NCBI RefSeq assembly: GCF_902506205.1
Contig: NZ_LR732816.1
Span: 310,001 to 374,000, forward strand
Direction: 5' to 3'
Source of the DNA: Brevundimonas sp. G8
Lineage (GTDB): Bacteria; Pseudomonadota; Alphaproteobacteria; Caulobacterales; Caulobacteraceae
DNA length: 64,000 bases
The position numbers and the translations under genes were made by a program. This document shows positions 19,461-29,767 of the stretch, in pieces (positions within the stretch are counted from its first letter, which is position 1; the number at the start of each line of letters is the position of its first letter). Under the pieces are notes generated by a model. It worked only from the letters and a program-made list of their open reading frames with translations. It searched no databases and was not told the DNA's origin.

Positions 19461-20883
19461 ATTGTTCCCGATAGGTCTGGACGATCCGGTGGGCGATGAT
19501 GTTCAGCACCAGGGTCACCAGGAACAGGGTGAGGCCCAGGCCGAAGGCCGACAGGGTCTTGGCGCTGTTGAACTCCTGGTCGCCGGTCAGCAGGGTCACG
19601 ATCTGCACGGTGACGGTCGTCACTGTGTCCAGCGGATTGAAGGTCAGGTTGGCCGCTAGGCCCGCAGCCATGGTCACGATCATGGTCTCGCCGATGGCCC
19701 GCGACACGGCCAGCAACAGCGCGCCGGCGACGCCCGGAAGCGCGGCGGGCATCAGGACCCGTTTCACCGTTTCGGACTTGGTGGCGCCCATGGCGAACGA
19801 GCCGTCACGCAGCGACTGCGGCACGGCGTTGAGGATGTCGTCGGACAGGGACGAAACGAACGGGATCAGCATGATGCCCATCACCGCGCCGGCCGTCAGG
19901 GCCATCTGGTTCTGAACCAGCGACAGATACTGGCCTAGTCCGTCCAGAGGTCCGCCGATCAGGAACAGGCCGATCTCGTTGAAGAAGACCCGCAACAGCG
20001 GCCCCACCGTCAGGGCGGCGAAGAAGCCGTAGACGACGGTTGGCACGCCAGCCAGAATCTCCAGCAGCGGCTTGATCACAGCGCGGGTCGTGCGTCCGGC
20101 GTATTCCGAAAGATAGATGGCCGACAGCAGGCCGATGGGCGCGGCCACGCACATGGCGATGACCATGATCAACAGGGTGCCGGCGAACAGGGGCACGGCC
20201 CCGAAGGCGCCCGACGACCCGACCTGATCGGCGCGGATGGCGATCTGGGGGCTCCATTGCGTGCCGAACAGGAAGTCGAGGATCGGCACCTTCTGGAAGA
20301 AGCGGAAGCTGTCGAAGGCCAGAGAGGCGATGATGCCCAAGGTCGTCAGGACGGCGATGGCCGAGCAGACGAACAGGGCGCCGTAGATCCAGCCCTCGAC
20401 CCGGTTGCGGGCGCGCGTGTTGGGCTTGATCTGGGTCAGGGCGAACAGGCCGCCGAGGATGGCGGCCAGGATGGCGGCGATTCCGCCGCCCCAGGACAGG
20501 GTGCGCTCGATGCGGACCATGCGGCGCGCCTCGACCGGCAGATTCTCGGCCAGGGGGCGTTCCCAGATTTGCAGAGCGGGCTCGCCACGACCGACGCGGT
20601 GGGCGTCGGCGAAGAAGGCGTCGCGGCGGAAGTGGTCCAGGGAGGCGACAGCGTCAGGCGTGCCGACAGCCGTCAACTGACGCTGAAGCGGCGCGGCGAA
20701 GACCGAGGCCAGGATCAGCACCAGCAGGGCGGGCGCAGCAACCCAGATCAGCGCATAGGCACCGTGCTGACCGGGCCGGGAATGGGGTTTGGCGCCGACC
20801 GCGCGACGACGCGCGAGCTCGCGTCCGCCGACGAAGGCGGCCGCGCTCAGCGCGATAAGGATCAGCAGGTAAATCCAGATCAT
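19453..20883 (-). CDS. pstC: Phosphate ABC transporter permease PstC
   Basis: A 476-residue permease partner of PstA. A longer-than-E. coli N-terminal part (about 170 residues with two or three membrane segments) precedes the core with IYLSEYAG, LLEILAGVPTVVYGFFA and the PstB-contact loop RDGSFAMGATKSETV. ATG at 20883 is the first gene after a Pho box at 20988-21005, and the phosphate-responsive promoter must lie in this 140-base gap after phoR. No pstS lies next to it; the binding protein must be encoded elsewhere. Confidence 0.95.
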   Translation of the reverse strand: MIWIYLLILIALSAAAFVGGRELARRRAVGAKPHSRPGQHGAYALIWVAAPALLVLILASVFAAPLQRQLTAVGTPDAVASLDHFRRDAFFADAHRVGRGEPALQIWERPLAENLPVEARRMVRIERTLSWGGGIAAILAAILGGLFALTQIKPNTRARNRVEGWIYGALFVCSAIAVLTTLGIIASLAFDSFRFFQKVPILDFLFGTQWSPQIAIRADQVGSSGAFGAVPLFAGTLLIMVIAMCVAAPIGLLSAIYLSEYAGRTTRAVIKPLLEILAGVPTVVYGFFAALTVGPLLRVFFNEIGLFLIGGPLDGLGQYLSLVQNQMALTAGAVMGIMLIPFVSSLSDDILNAVPQSLRDGSFAMGATKSETVKRVLMPAALPGVAGALLLAVSRAIGETMIVTMAAGLAANLTFNPLDTVTTVTVQIVTLLTGDQEFNSAKTLSAFGLGLTLFLVTLVLNIIAHRIVQTYREQYD

Positions 20884-20987
20884 TCAGAAGTCCGAAGCGC
20901 CGTGCGCGAATCGGCGACGGTCCTGAACATCGGGACCAACGCGGCGCGACTACTGCCTGTGAATGGTCAGCGGATTACGACGAGTCG

Positions 20988-21005
20988 ATGACAGTTGGGT
21001 GACAG
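20988..21005 (-). promoter_or_regulatory. Pho box upstream of pstC
   Basis: ATGACAGTTGGGTGACAG on the plus strand reads CTGTCACCCAACTGTCAT on the coding strand: two CTGTCA half-sites spaced 11 bases apart, the classical PhoB target. It lies about 105 bases before the pstC start and just after the phoR stop, predicting PhoB-dependent induction of pstCAB-phoU-phoB separately from phoR. Confidence 0.88.
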
Positions 21006-21023
21006 CGACGGTCCGTCGCGGCT

Positions 21024-22421
21024 CTAGCGCCGTTCGGCCGGCTGGGGAAACCAGGCGGTGAAGGCCGCGCCCATGCCGGGTGCGCTTTCGACGACCAGGC
21101 CGCCCTGATGCCGATTGATGATGTGCTTGACGATGGCGAGCCCCAGGCCAGTCCCCTGCCGCTCGCCGCTCTTCTGGCCCTCGACCCGATAGAAGCGCTC
21201 GGTCAGCCGTGGCAGGTGTTCGCGCGCCATGCCGGGTCCATGATCCCGCACCGTCACCGCAGCGTAGGAGATGCCGGACGCGCGGTCAGGGGTGACCAGC
21301 GGCAACCGGGTCGCGCCGGGCACGCGAGACGCCCAGGCTTCGTCGAACGACAGGTCCGACCGGACCGAAATCTCGACCGTCCCGCTCCGTGACGAATATT
21401 TGACGGCGTTGTCGAGCAGGTTCTGCACGACCTGCAGGATCTCGTCGCGATCCCCACTGATCGACGCCCTCGCCTCCCCCTGATCCAAGGCGATGACGAT
21501 CTCTTTTTCACGCGTCAGCACGCTGATGGCGTCCACCACATCGGAGGCGGCGCGGTCCAGATCGACGCGGCCCGAGGGCGGAATATGCTCGTTCAGTTCG
21601 ATGCGGCTGAGCGACAGCAGGTCCGCCACCAGACGCCCCATCCGGTCCGCCTGGGCCGACATGATGTCGAGGAATCGGTCGCGCGCAGCGACGTCGTCGC
21701 GGGCGTGACCTTTCAGCGTCTCGATGAAGCCGCTCAGCGAGGCCAGCGGCGTGCGTAACTCGTGGCTGGCGTTGGCCAGGAAGTCGACACGCATCATTTC
21801 GGTGCGCCGGGCGTCGGTCTCGTCGCGCAGGATCAGCAGGGCCAGTTCCGCCCCGGGCAGCGTTCCAGCCTCAACGGACAAAGGCCGCGTCCAGGCCCGC
21901 CAGCGCCGATCCCTCTGCCCGCCCGTCGCATAGTCCGTGGTGCGGGCCGTGCCCCCGAACAGGGCCTCGTCCACCGCCTCCAGCACGCCGGGTTCGCGAA
22001 TGACCTGAACCAGCAAGGCGCCCTGACGCTGTATCCGCAGAAGGTCGCGCGCGGCGCCATTGGCCATGACGATGCGTCGGCCGGCGATGTCGTCCGGCTC
22101 GCCCCCGCTGACGACCAGCACCGGATCGTCCAGCGCCTCGAACACCCGATCCAGTAGGTCCCCTGTCACGATATCCGTCGAAGACTCCGCCTGCCCGCCG
22201 TCACTTGCGGCGGGAGCGGTCTCCGCCGTTTCCGACATATTCAGAAGCCAGGCCGAAGCCGCCACGACCAAGGCCCCGCCGACCAGCCAGTTCGCCAGCT
22301 CGGGATGCAGAATCGCCAGGATCAGAAGGATCACGATGGCGATGCCGATGCTGGCGCCCACCGTCCATAGTCGCGAGGTGGAAACCGGCGCGACGGGCGA
22401 TGGCGAGACTTCGTAAGGCAT
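21024..22421 (-). CDS. phoR: Phosphate regulon sensor histidine kinase PhoR
   Basis: A 465-residue membrane kinase. Two adjacent hydrophobic segments at residues 18-62 are followed by a PAS-like domain (about 90-200). A HisKA domain has the phospho-accepting His in FLANASHELRTPLASLSGF. The HATPase has N box LLDNAVKYS and G boxes DHGPGM and GTGLGLAIVKH. Position upstream of pstC and similarity of architecture identify it as PhoR, partner of PhoB. It is divergent from the MHYT kinase gene, sharing an intergenic region of about 150 bases. Confidence 0.94.
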   Translation of the reverse strand: MPYEVSPSPVAPVSTSRLWTVGASIGIAIVILLILAILHPELANWLVGGALVVAASAWLLNMSETAETAPAASDGGQAESSTDIVTGDLLDRVFEALDDPVLVVSGGEPDDIAGRRIVMANGAARDLLRIQRQGALLVQVIREPGVLEAVDEALFGGTARTTDYATGGQRDRRWRAWTRPLSVEAGTLPGAELALLILRDETDARRTEMMRVDFLANASHELRTPLASLSGFIETLKGHARDDVAARDRFLDIMSAQADRMGRLVADLLSLSRIELNEHIPPSGRVDLDRAASDVVDAISVLTREKEIVIALDQGEARASISGDRDEILQVVQNLLDNAVKYSSRSGTVEISVRSDLSFDEAWASRVPGATRLPLVTPDRASGISYAAVTVRDHGPGMAREHLPRLTERFYRVEGQKSGERQGTGLGLAIVKHIINRHQGGLVVESAPGMGAAFTAWFPQPAERR

Positions 22422-22567
22422 GGAGGGAGAGCGACCTCGTTGTGGAACGCGTTTTGCGATCCTTGCACGGATTCTGTGACGGCGCTCCGACAGCCTTTAG
22501 ATTGATGAAGCTTCGCCGCACGGTTTATTTAGGATTTTCTGCGACTGTGTCTGCAAGGGGAGGCCTC

Positions 22568-24856
<2,289 letters not shown>

Positions 24857-24990
24857 GCGGAACCTTTGACGGTTGCGCCCTGGGCTTGATGCGTGTAATA
24901 GCCCGCGCTCTTGAATTCGAGGGTTCATCACCCCCGCCGCGAGAGCCTACGAGTTGGCGCGGCGTTTCCGTTGTTGTTGAGGCGAGCCAC

Positions 24991-25632
24991 ATGGCCGAGA
25001 TCATTCTGAACGTGGACGTCCGCGATGGCGTCGGCACCGGCGGCGCTCGCGCTGCGCGTCGCGCTGGTTTCGTGCCGGGCGTCCTGTACGGCGGCGAGCA
25101 AGCCCCCGTCGCCATTTCGGTGAACGAGAAGGACTTCCGCAAGTCCCTCTACACCGGCAAGCTGCTGGGCCACCTGGTGACCCTGAAGTATGGCGACGAG
25201 ACCCAGCCGGTCATCGCCAAGGACGTGCAGTTCGACCCCGTGTCGGACCGTCCCCTGCACTTCGACCTGATGCGCGTCGACGCCAAGGCCCCGGTCAAGA
25301 TCGAAGTGGCGGTCCACTTCGCGAACGCCGACGAAGCCCCGTTCTCGCGTCAGGGCGGTTCGCTGGAAGTCGTGCGTCACGCCGTCGAGATCCTGGTCCG
25401 CGCCGACCAGATCCCGGAAGAACTGGTTGTCGACCTGGCCAAGGCCGAGATCGGCGACACCATCCGCATGTCGGACATCAACCTGCCCAAGGGTGCGGAA
25501 GCCACCATCACCGACCGCGACTTCGTGATCGCCACGATCAAGGTCTCGTCGGCCGCCCTGTCGGCTGCCGCCGATGAAGCCGCTGACGCCGCCGAAGCCG
25601 AAGTCGCTCCGGTCGAGAAGACCGAAGACTGA
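24991..25632 (+). CDS. rplY: 50S ribosomal protein L25/general stress protein Ctc
   Basis: A 213-residue 5S rRNA-binding protein of the long (CTC) type. The N-terminal L25 domain has GGARAARRAGFVPGVLYGG. The TL5/CTC C-terminal domain has DRPLHFDLMRVD and PVKIEVAVHF. A low-complexity Ala/Glu-rich tail follows (about 190-213). ATG at 24991 begins the family sequence AEIILNVDVRDG; upstream in-frame residues are unrelated. It is followed by a strong terminator and then pth, the usual alphaproteobacterial order. Confidence 0.95.
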   Translation: MAEIILNVDVRDGVGTGGARAARRAGFVPGVLYGGEQAPVAISVNEKDFRKSLYTGKLLGHLVTLKYGDETQPVIAKDVQFDPVSDRPLHFDLMRVDAKAPVKIEVAVHFANADEAPFSRQGGSLEVVRHAVEILVRADQIPEELVVDLAKAEIGDTIRMSDINLPKGAEATITDRDFVIATIKVSSAALSAAADEAADAAEAEVAPVEKTED

Positions 25633-25657
25633 TCCTTCGTCTCTCCGAGAAGATTGC

Positions 25658-25692
25658 GCCCCGCCCGGTTCGCCGCGGCGGGGCTTTTCTTT
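25658..25692 (+). terminator. Rho-independent terminator of rplY
   Basis: GCCCCGCC (25658-25665) pairs with GGCGGGGC (25677-25684) and is followed by TTTTCTTT. It lies 25 bases after the rplY stop and separates rplY from pth, so pth probably needs its own promoter or readthrough. Confidence 0.9.
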
Positions 25693-25719
25693 GCCTGACG
25701 CACACGGCATGAGGACGCC

Positions 25720-26340
25720 ATGATCATCATCGCCGGGCTCGGCAATCCGGGCGCCAAATACGAGAAGAACCGCCACAACATCGGCTTCATGGCCGCCGAC
25801 GAGATTTCGCGTCGTTGGCGGTTCGGCCCCGAACGGGCCAAGTTCCAGTCAATCGTCAGCGAGGGCCAGGTCGAGACGGCGGACGGCCCGGTCAAGGTGC
25901 TGTTGATGAAGCCCCAGACCTATATGAACGAGAGCGGCCGGGCCGTCGGCGAGGCGGCGCGCTTCTACAAGATCAAACCCAGTGAGATCATCGTCTTCCA
26001 CGACGAGATCGATCTGGCCCCCGGCCGGTTCCGCATGAAGACCGGCGGCGGGGCGGCCGGCCAGAACGGCGTCCGTTCGCTGATCAGCCACCTGGGCCCC
26101 GACTTCCGCCGCGCGCGCATGGGTGTCGGCCATCCGGGCGAAAAGGAACTGGTCATGCCCCACGTCCTGGGCGACTTCCACAAGGCCGAACAGCCGTGGC
26201 TGGATGCGATGCTCCAGGCCTGCGCTGACGCCCTGCCCTTCGCCGCCGGCGGCGACGACGAACGCTATCAGGGCGAAGTCATGCGCCTGGCTCCCGCGCC
26301 CAAGTTCAGCCCGCGCCAGGCCGCGCGCGGCGAACTCTAG
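25720..26340 (+). CDS. pth: Peptidyl-tRNA hydrolase
   Basis: A 206-residue Pth that cleaves peptidyl-tRNA released from stalled ribosomes. It has the N-terminal GLGNPGAKYEKNRHNIGF with the catalytic His, KPQTYMNESG, FHDEIDLAPGRF with the catalytic Asp, and GGGAAGQNGVRS. Length and motif order are normal. Start ATG at 25720. Confidence 0.96.
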   Translation: MIIIAGLGNPGAKYEKNRHNIGFMAADEISRRWRFGPERAKFQSIVSEGQVETADGPVKVLLMKPQTYMNESGRAVGEAARFYKIKPSEIIVFHDEIDLAPGRFRMKTGGGAAGQNGVRSLISHLGPDFRRARMGVGHPGEKELVMPHVLGDFHKAEQPWLDAMLQACADALPFAAGGDDERYQGEVMRLAPAPKFSPRQAARGEL

Positions 26341-26389
26341 GACAAACCGCCGCCTATCCCGCCGCCGCGAAACGCCGTAGAGGCGAGAC

Positions 26390-26800
26390 GTGACCCGCTC
26401 CCAGGCCGATAATTGGTCGACCTCGAAATCGCTCGCCTTCCTGGCGGCGGTGTTCGCGCTGATGCTTGGGACCCTGCTGCCCTTTGCGGCGCTGGCGGCG
26501 GTTCAGCCCGGTCATCCGCTGATCATCTGTTCGGCCGAAGGGCCGCAGACGATCCAGTCTGGCGGGATGGACGGCCCGGTCAACAAGCATGTCGGGGCCA
26601 AGTGCGCCGCATGCGTCATGCCCCTGGCCGCCGCCCTGCCCTGCCCGCCCGCGCCACAGCCGACGCCGGGCGTTCGCACCGTCGAACGCGTCGTCTATGC
26701 CCCCGCCCCGCAAGAAACCACCGGAGGAAAGCGAGGCTTACCTCTTAAAACCCGTCGGCGATTCGATTGGAGCGCGGAACCTAGTGAAACCAACCGATGA
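26390..26800 (+). CDS. DUF2946-like secreted/membrane protein
   Basis: A 136-residue protein with one N-terminal hydrophobic segment (about residues 15-38). A later Cys-containing region (LIICSAEGP ... KCAACVMPLAAALPCPP) resembles DUF2946 proteins, which often occur near metal or copper transport genes. None is seen here. The last 35 residues are basic and unlike the rest, and might be an extension into non-coding sequence. The start is a GTG at 26390 with only a weak AGAGG-like site. Function unknown. Confidence 0.6.
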   Translation: MTRSQADNWSTSKSLAFLAAVFALMLGTLLPFAALAAVQPGHPLIICSAEGPQTIQSGGMDGPVNKHVGAKCAACVMPLAAALPCPPAPQPTPGVRTVERVVYAPAPQETTGGKRGLPLKTRRRFDWSAEPSETNR

Positions 26801-26814
26801 AAGCAAGAAGTTTT

Positions 26815-26920
26815 TCAACTCCTCCTTCCGTGGGACCTTGGAGATTTGAACCCCCGCGGCCCCGTCGGCCAGCCCGTTTCCGAGCGAGGCGGCTCTATAC
26901 GTAGACCGCGTTTTGTCCGC
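26815..26920 (-). other. tRNA-like T-arm and GC-rich hairpins (possible RNA remnant)
   Basis: Read on the minus strand, this gap between the DUF2946 and CBS genes contains GGGGGTTCAAATCTCC, which looks like a T-arm. It is preceded by two GC-rich hairpins (GGCC-GACG-GGCC and GCCTCG...CGGGC) and a GTCTACGTATAGAGCC segment. No matching acceptor stem, anticodon arm or tmRNA tag frame could be built on either side. It may be an orphan fragment, for example from a two-piece tmRNA acceptor or an old integration site. This is inference only. Confidence 0.25.
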
Positions 26921-26987
26921 AACCAGATTCTGACATCCAGGGGGAAGTTTCTCAAAGAGCACGAGTCAACGAGAAGCCAGCGCCTCG

Positions 26988-27413
26988 TCAGCCCGCGATG
27001 TAAGTGCGCAAACTCGCCGCCTCCTCGGCATGCTCGGCGATCTGGCATTTCACCACGTCGCCTATGGAAATGACGCCGACCAGTCGTTTGGCCTGCATCA
27101 CCGGCAGATGTCGGATGCGCCGATCGGTCATGCGGGTCATCAGGGCCGACATCTCCTCGCCCGGTTCGGCGAAGATCACCTTGGCCGTCATATAGTCGGA
27201 GACCGGGCGATCCAGCGCCCCGGCGCCATCGGCGGCCAGGGCCTTGACCACGTCCCGTTCGGAGAAGACCCCGACGACATGGTCGCCGTCACAGACAACC
27301 AGCGCCCCGACCCGTTTCTGCTCCAGTTCTGCGCACGCCTGCGTCACCGTCAGGTCGGGCGCGATGGAGAAGACGGCGTTTCCCTTGGTCTTGAGGATTT
27401 CGGCGACGAACAT
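26988..27413 (-). CDS. Tandem CBS-domain protein
   Basis: A 141-residue soluble protein made of two CBS motifs: residues 8-62 (VFSIAPDLTVTQACAEL ... GVFSERDVVKAL) and 73-130 (IFAEPGEEMSALMTRM ... GVISIGDVVK). Such stand-alone CBS pairs bind adenine nucleotides or NADH and act as energy-state sensors. No partner domain is attached. The RRIRHLPVM motif is typical of the alphaproteobacterial group. Start ATG at 27413. Confidence 0.9.
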   Translation of the reverse strand: MFVAEILKTKGNAVFSIAPDLTVTQACAELEQKRVGALVVCDGDHVVGVFSERDVVKALAADGAGALDRPVSDYMTAKVIFAEPGEEMSALMTRMTDRRIRHLPVMQAKRLVGVISIGDVVKCQIAEHAEEAASLRTYIAG

Positions 27414-27519
27414 CGCGGCTCCTTCTCTCTATAAGAGACGACCGCAGGGCCGGGATGGCGACAGGGCCGCTCGGGAACCGATGATCGCTCAGCCGGCGTC
27501 AGGAAGCAAACGCCCCTGA

Positions 27520-28203
27520 TCATTCGCCGACAACGACGCCCTTGCCGAACAGACGCGCCAGCGGCCCGATGGCCAGCAGCCCGACCACGAAGCCGACGGC
27601 ATGCGCTTCCCAGGCGATGCGCGCGCCCTCGGCGCCAGGCGCATAACCGATCAGGCCAGTCACCGCATTGACGGCCATCCAGGCGATGGCCGCGCCGATC
27701 ACGTGACGGTCGGTCAGGGCCAGCACCCTGCCCTGCCCCCCCATCAACCGCGTCGCCGCCCCGATCAGCCCGAACACGGCGCCCGACGCCCCGACCATCG
27801 GCTCTGTGGAACCCCAATGGATCAGCCCATAGGCCAGTGCCGCCAGCACCCCGCACGCCACATAGAAGAGCAGGAAGACCGTCGGCCCCATCCTGCCGCC
27901 GAACAGCCGCGCGACCGGCGAGCCGAAAGCGACCGCCGCGACGGCGTTCATGATGGCGTGGGTCCAGCCGCCGTGCAGCAGCATGGCCGTCAGCAGTCCG
28001 CCCCAGCGTCCCTGCTCCAGATCGGCAGGCGCAAAGGCCATGCTCATCCCCATGTCGGGCAACTGCCGCTGGAAGTAGAACAGCACCGGCATCGACAGCG
28101 CGATCAGCAGCACGACCAGCGGGACGTTGAACGCCTTCTCTCTGGGCGGCTTGCCGTTGGAAGGCCCGTCGAATCGACCGTGTGCGTCTGACATGGCGCA
28201 CAA
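27520..28203 (-). CDS. Rhomboid family intramembrane serine protease
   Basis: A 227-residue membrane protein with about six hydrophobic segments. It has the rhomboid landmarks HGGWTHAIMNAVA (helix 2 region), the catalytic Ser in GASGAVFGL and a His in WEAHAVGFVVG in the last segment, giving an intact Ser-His dyad. An N-terminal cytosolic stretch of about 30 residues is hydrophilic. TTG at 28203 has AGGAGG ten bases upstream; ATG at 28194 is the more common start codon but is farther from that site. The substrate is unknown. Confidence 0.88.
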   Translation of the reverse strand: MCAMSDAHGRFDGPSNGKPPREKAFNVPLVVLLIALSMPVLFYFQRQLPDMGMSMAFAPADLEQGRWGGLLTAMLLHGGWTHAIMNAVAAVAFGSPVARLFGGRMGPTVFLLFYVACGVLAALAYGLIHWGSTEPMVGASGAVFGLIGAATRLMGGQGRVLALTDRHVIGAAIAWMAVNAVTGLIGYAPGAEGARIAWEAHAVGFVVGLLAIGPLARLFGKGVVVGE

Positions 28204-28313
28204 ATGCGCAAGGCCTCCTGCGACATCAAGCGCTTCTTAATAACCTTAATGCAGGTTGGGCTGCGGATCGCGTTCGGGGTCCGGCGTTCGTTTGCGCGCA
28301 AGGAACCATCGTA

Positions 28314-28754
28314 ATGCCCGCCAAGAGGCTGTTTCTATCCACCGCCGTCGTGGCCGTCGTGGCCGCAGCGAGCCTGCCGGCCGCCGCGCAATCGACGGGT
28401 TCGGGCGGCGCATCGCGCTTCCAGCAGGGTTACGGCGGCGCGCGCACGGCCGCCAACACCGCGACCACCGGCTATACCCGAGACGCCAACGGCAACCGCC
28501 TGATCGTCAACGGCATCATCCAGTCCGGCGCCTCATCCTATTCCAGCCAGTCGGGCGGCGTCGCCTCGGCCTATGCGGGCGCAGGCTCGTCCAGCAACGG
28601 CGGCACGACCATCGGCGGCTCCACCGCCATCGGCAACCAGTTGAACGTGGTGGTCCAGGGCAACCGCAACACCGTCATCGTCAACTCGACCCAGACCAAC
28701 ACCGGCGCGATCAACGCCGGCACGGCCCTGAACGGGAACATCAACCTGCCATGA
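28314..28754 (+). CDS. hfaA: Holdfast anchor protein HfaA
   Basis: A 146-residue secreted protein that in Caulobacter helps fasten the polysaccharide holdfast to the stalk tip. The signal peptide spans residues 1-25 (ending PAAAQS). The mature part is rich in Gly, Ser, Asn and Thr, and ends with a curlin-like run (GNQLNVVVQGNRNTVIVNSTQ). This is consistent with the amyloid-type multimers reported for HfaA. ATG at 28314 has AAGGAA upstream. The stop overlaps the start of hfaB by four bases, so the genes are coupled. Confidence 0.88.
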   Translation: MPAKRLFLSTAVVAVVAAASLPAAAQSTGSGGASRFQQGYGGARTAANTATTGYTRDANGNRLIVNGIIQSGASSYSSQSGGVASAYAGAGSSSNGGTTIGGSTAIGNQLNVVVQGNRNTVIVNSTQTNTGAINAGTALNGNINLP

Positions 28755-29767
28755 GCCGCCGCCATCTCATCAAAGGGGGAGCCGCTGTCTCGGCCGTCGC
28801 CCTTCTGCTCGCCGGCTGCGTCAGCCCGGTCGCGGGTCCGTCGGGTCAATATGCGACCCCGATCGGCAATGCGCCGGTGACCGCCAACCCGACCCCCTAT
28901 TCCGCCGCGCTCTATTGCCTGGCCGACTACGCCCGTCGCTACAACCTGCCCTCGCCGCGCATGGCCGTGGGCCGGATCAGCGACTACACCGGCACGGTCT
29001 CTTCGGATGGCGGACGCCAGATCACCGGCGGCGCCTCCCTGATGGCCAACTCGGCCCTGGCCAAGGCCGGCGCGCGGATCGTCGAACGCTACGACACCTC
29101 GGTGTCCGAGCTGGAACTGCGCTACGCCAACAACAAGCTGATCGGCGACCAGGCCCCCGACGCCCAGGGCCCCGAGGACACCCAGTACCGCCGCATCCTG
29201 GCCGGCCAGGTGCCCGGCTCCGACTTCTATGTCGTCGGCGGCATCACCGAGGTGAACTACAATATCCGCTCGGGCGGTTTCGACATCGGCCAGGGCGAGA
29301 TCAACTCCGCTCGCCCCGGTTCGACCATGCTGAACCACCGCGTTTATGTGATGAACATCGCCATGGACCTGCGCCTGGTCCAGACGACCACGCTCGAGGT
29401 CGTCGATGTCGTCTCCTATCAGAAGCAGATCATCGGCCGCGAAATCTCGGCCGGCGTGTTCGACTTCCTGAACGGCAATGTGTTCGACATCTCGGCCGGC
29501 ACGGGCGGGATGGAGCCGACGCAGTTGGCCGTCCGCGCCCTGGTCGAAAGGGCCACAGTCGAGTTCATGGCCAATCTCTATGGGGCTCCCGGCCCCGAAA
29601 TCTGCCTCAACGCCGCAAACGATCCGCTCGGCGATTCCACCGTCGGTCCGACCGGCGGTTATTATCCGGCCTATCCCACTCAGGACACGAACAATGGCCA
29701 GACCCGCGCCGATCCGTCTCGCTGGAATGATAGCCGCGACGGCGACGTTCGCCGTTCTCGCTACTGA
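28751..29767 (+). CDS. hfaB: Holdfast anchor secretion protein HfaB (CsgG-like lipoprotein)
   Basis: A 338-residue lipoprotein. The signal and lipobox end LLLAGC (Cys about 24). The CsgG-like core has RMAVGRISDYTG, ITGGASLMANSALAKAG and GSDFYVVGGITEVNYNIRSGG. In Caulobacter HfaB is the outer-membrane, CsgG-related factor needed to export HfaA and HfaD. The C-terminal 40 residues (after EICLNAAND) are hydrophilic, and their DNA is shared with the 5' end of hfaD in another frame. It overlaps hfaA by 4 and hfaD by 74 bases. Confidence 0.92.
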   Translation: MSRRHLIKGGAAVSAVALLLAGCVSPVAGPSGQYATPIGNAPVTANPTPYSAALYCLADYARRYNLPSPRMAVGRISDYTGTVSSDGGRQITGGASLMANSALAKAGARIVERYDTSVSELELRYANNKLIGDQAPDAQGPEDTQYRRILAGQVPGSDFYVVGGITEVNYNIRSGGFDIGQGEINSARPGSTMLNHRVYVMNIAMDLRLVQTTTLEVVDVVSYQKQIIGREISAGVFDFLNGNVFDISAGTGGMEPTQLAVRALVERATVEFMANLYGAPGPEICLNAANDPLGDSTVGPTGGYYPAYPTQDTNNGQTRADPSRWNDSRDGDVRRSRY

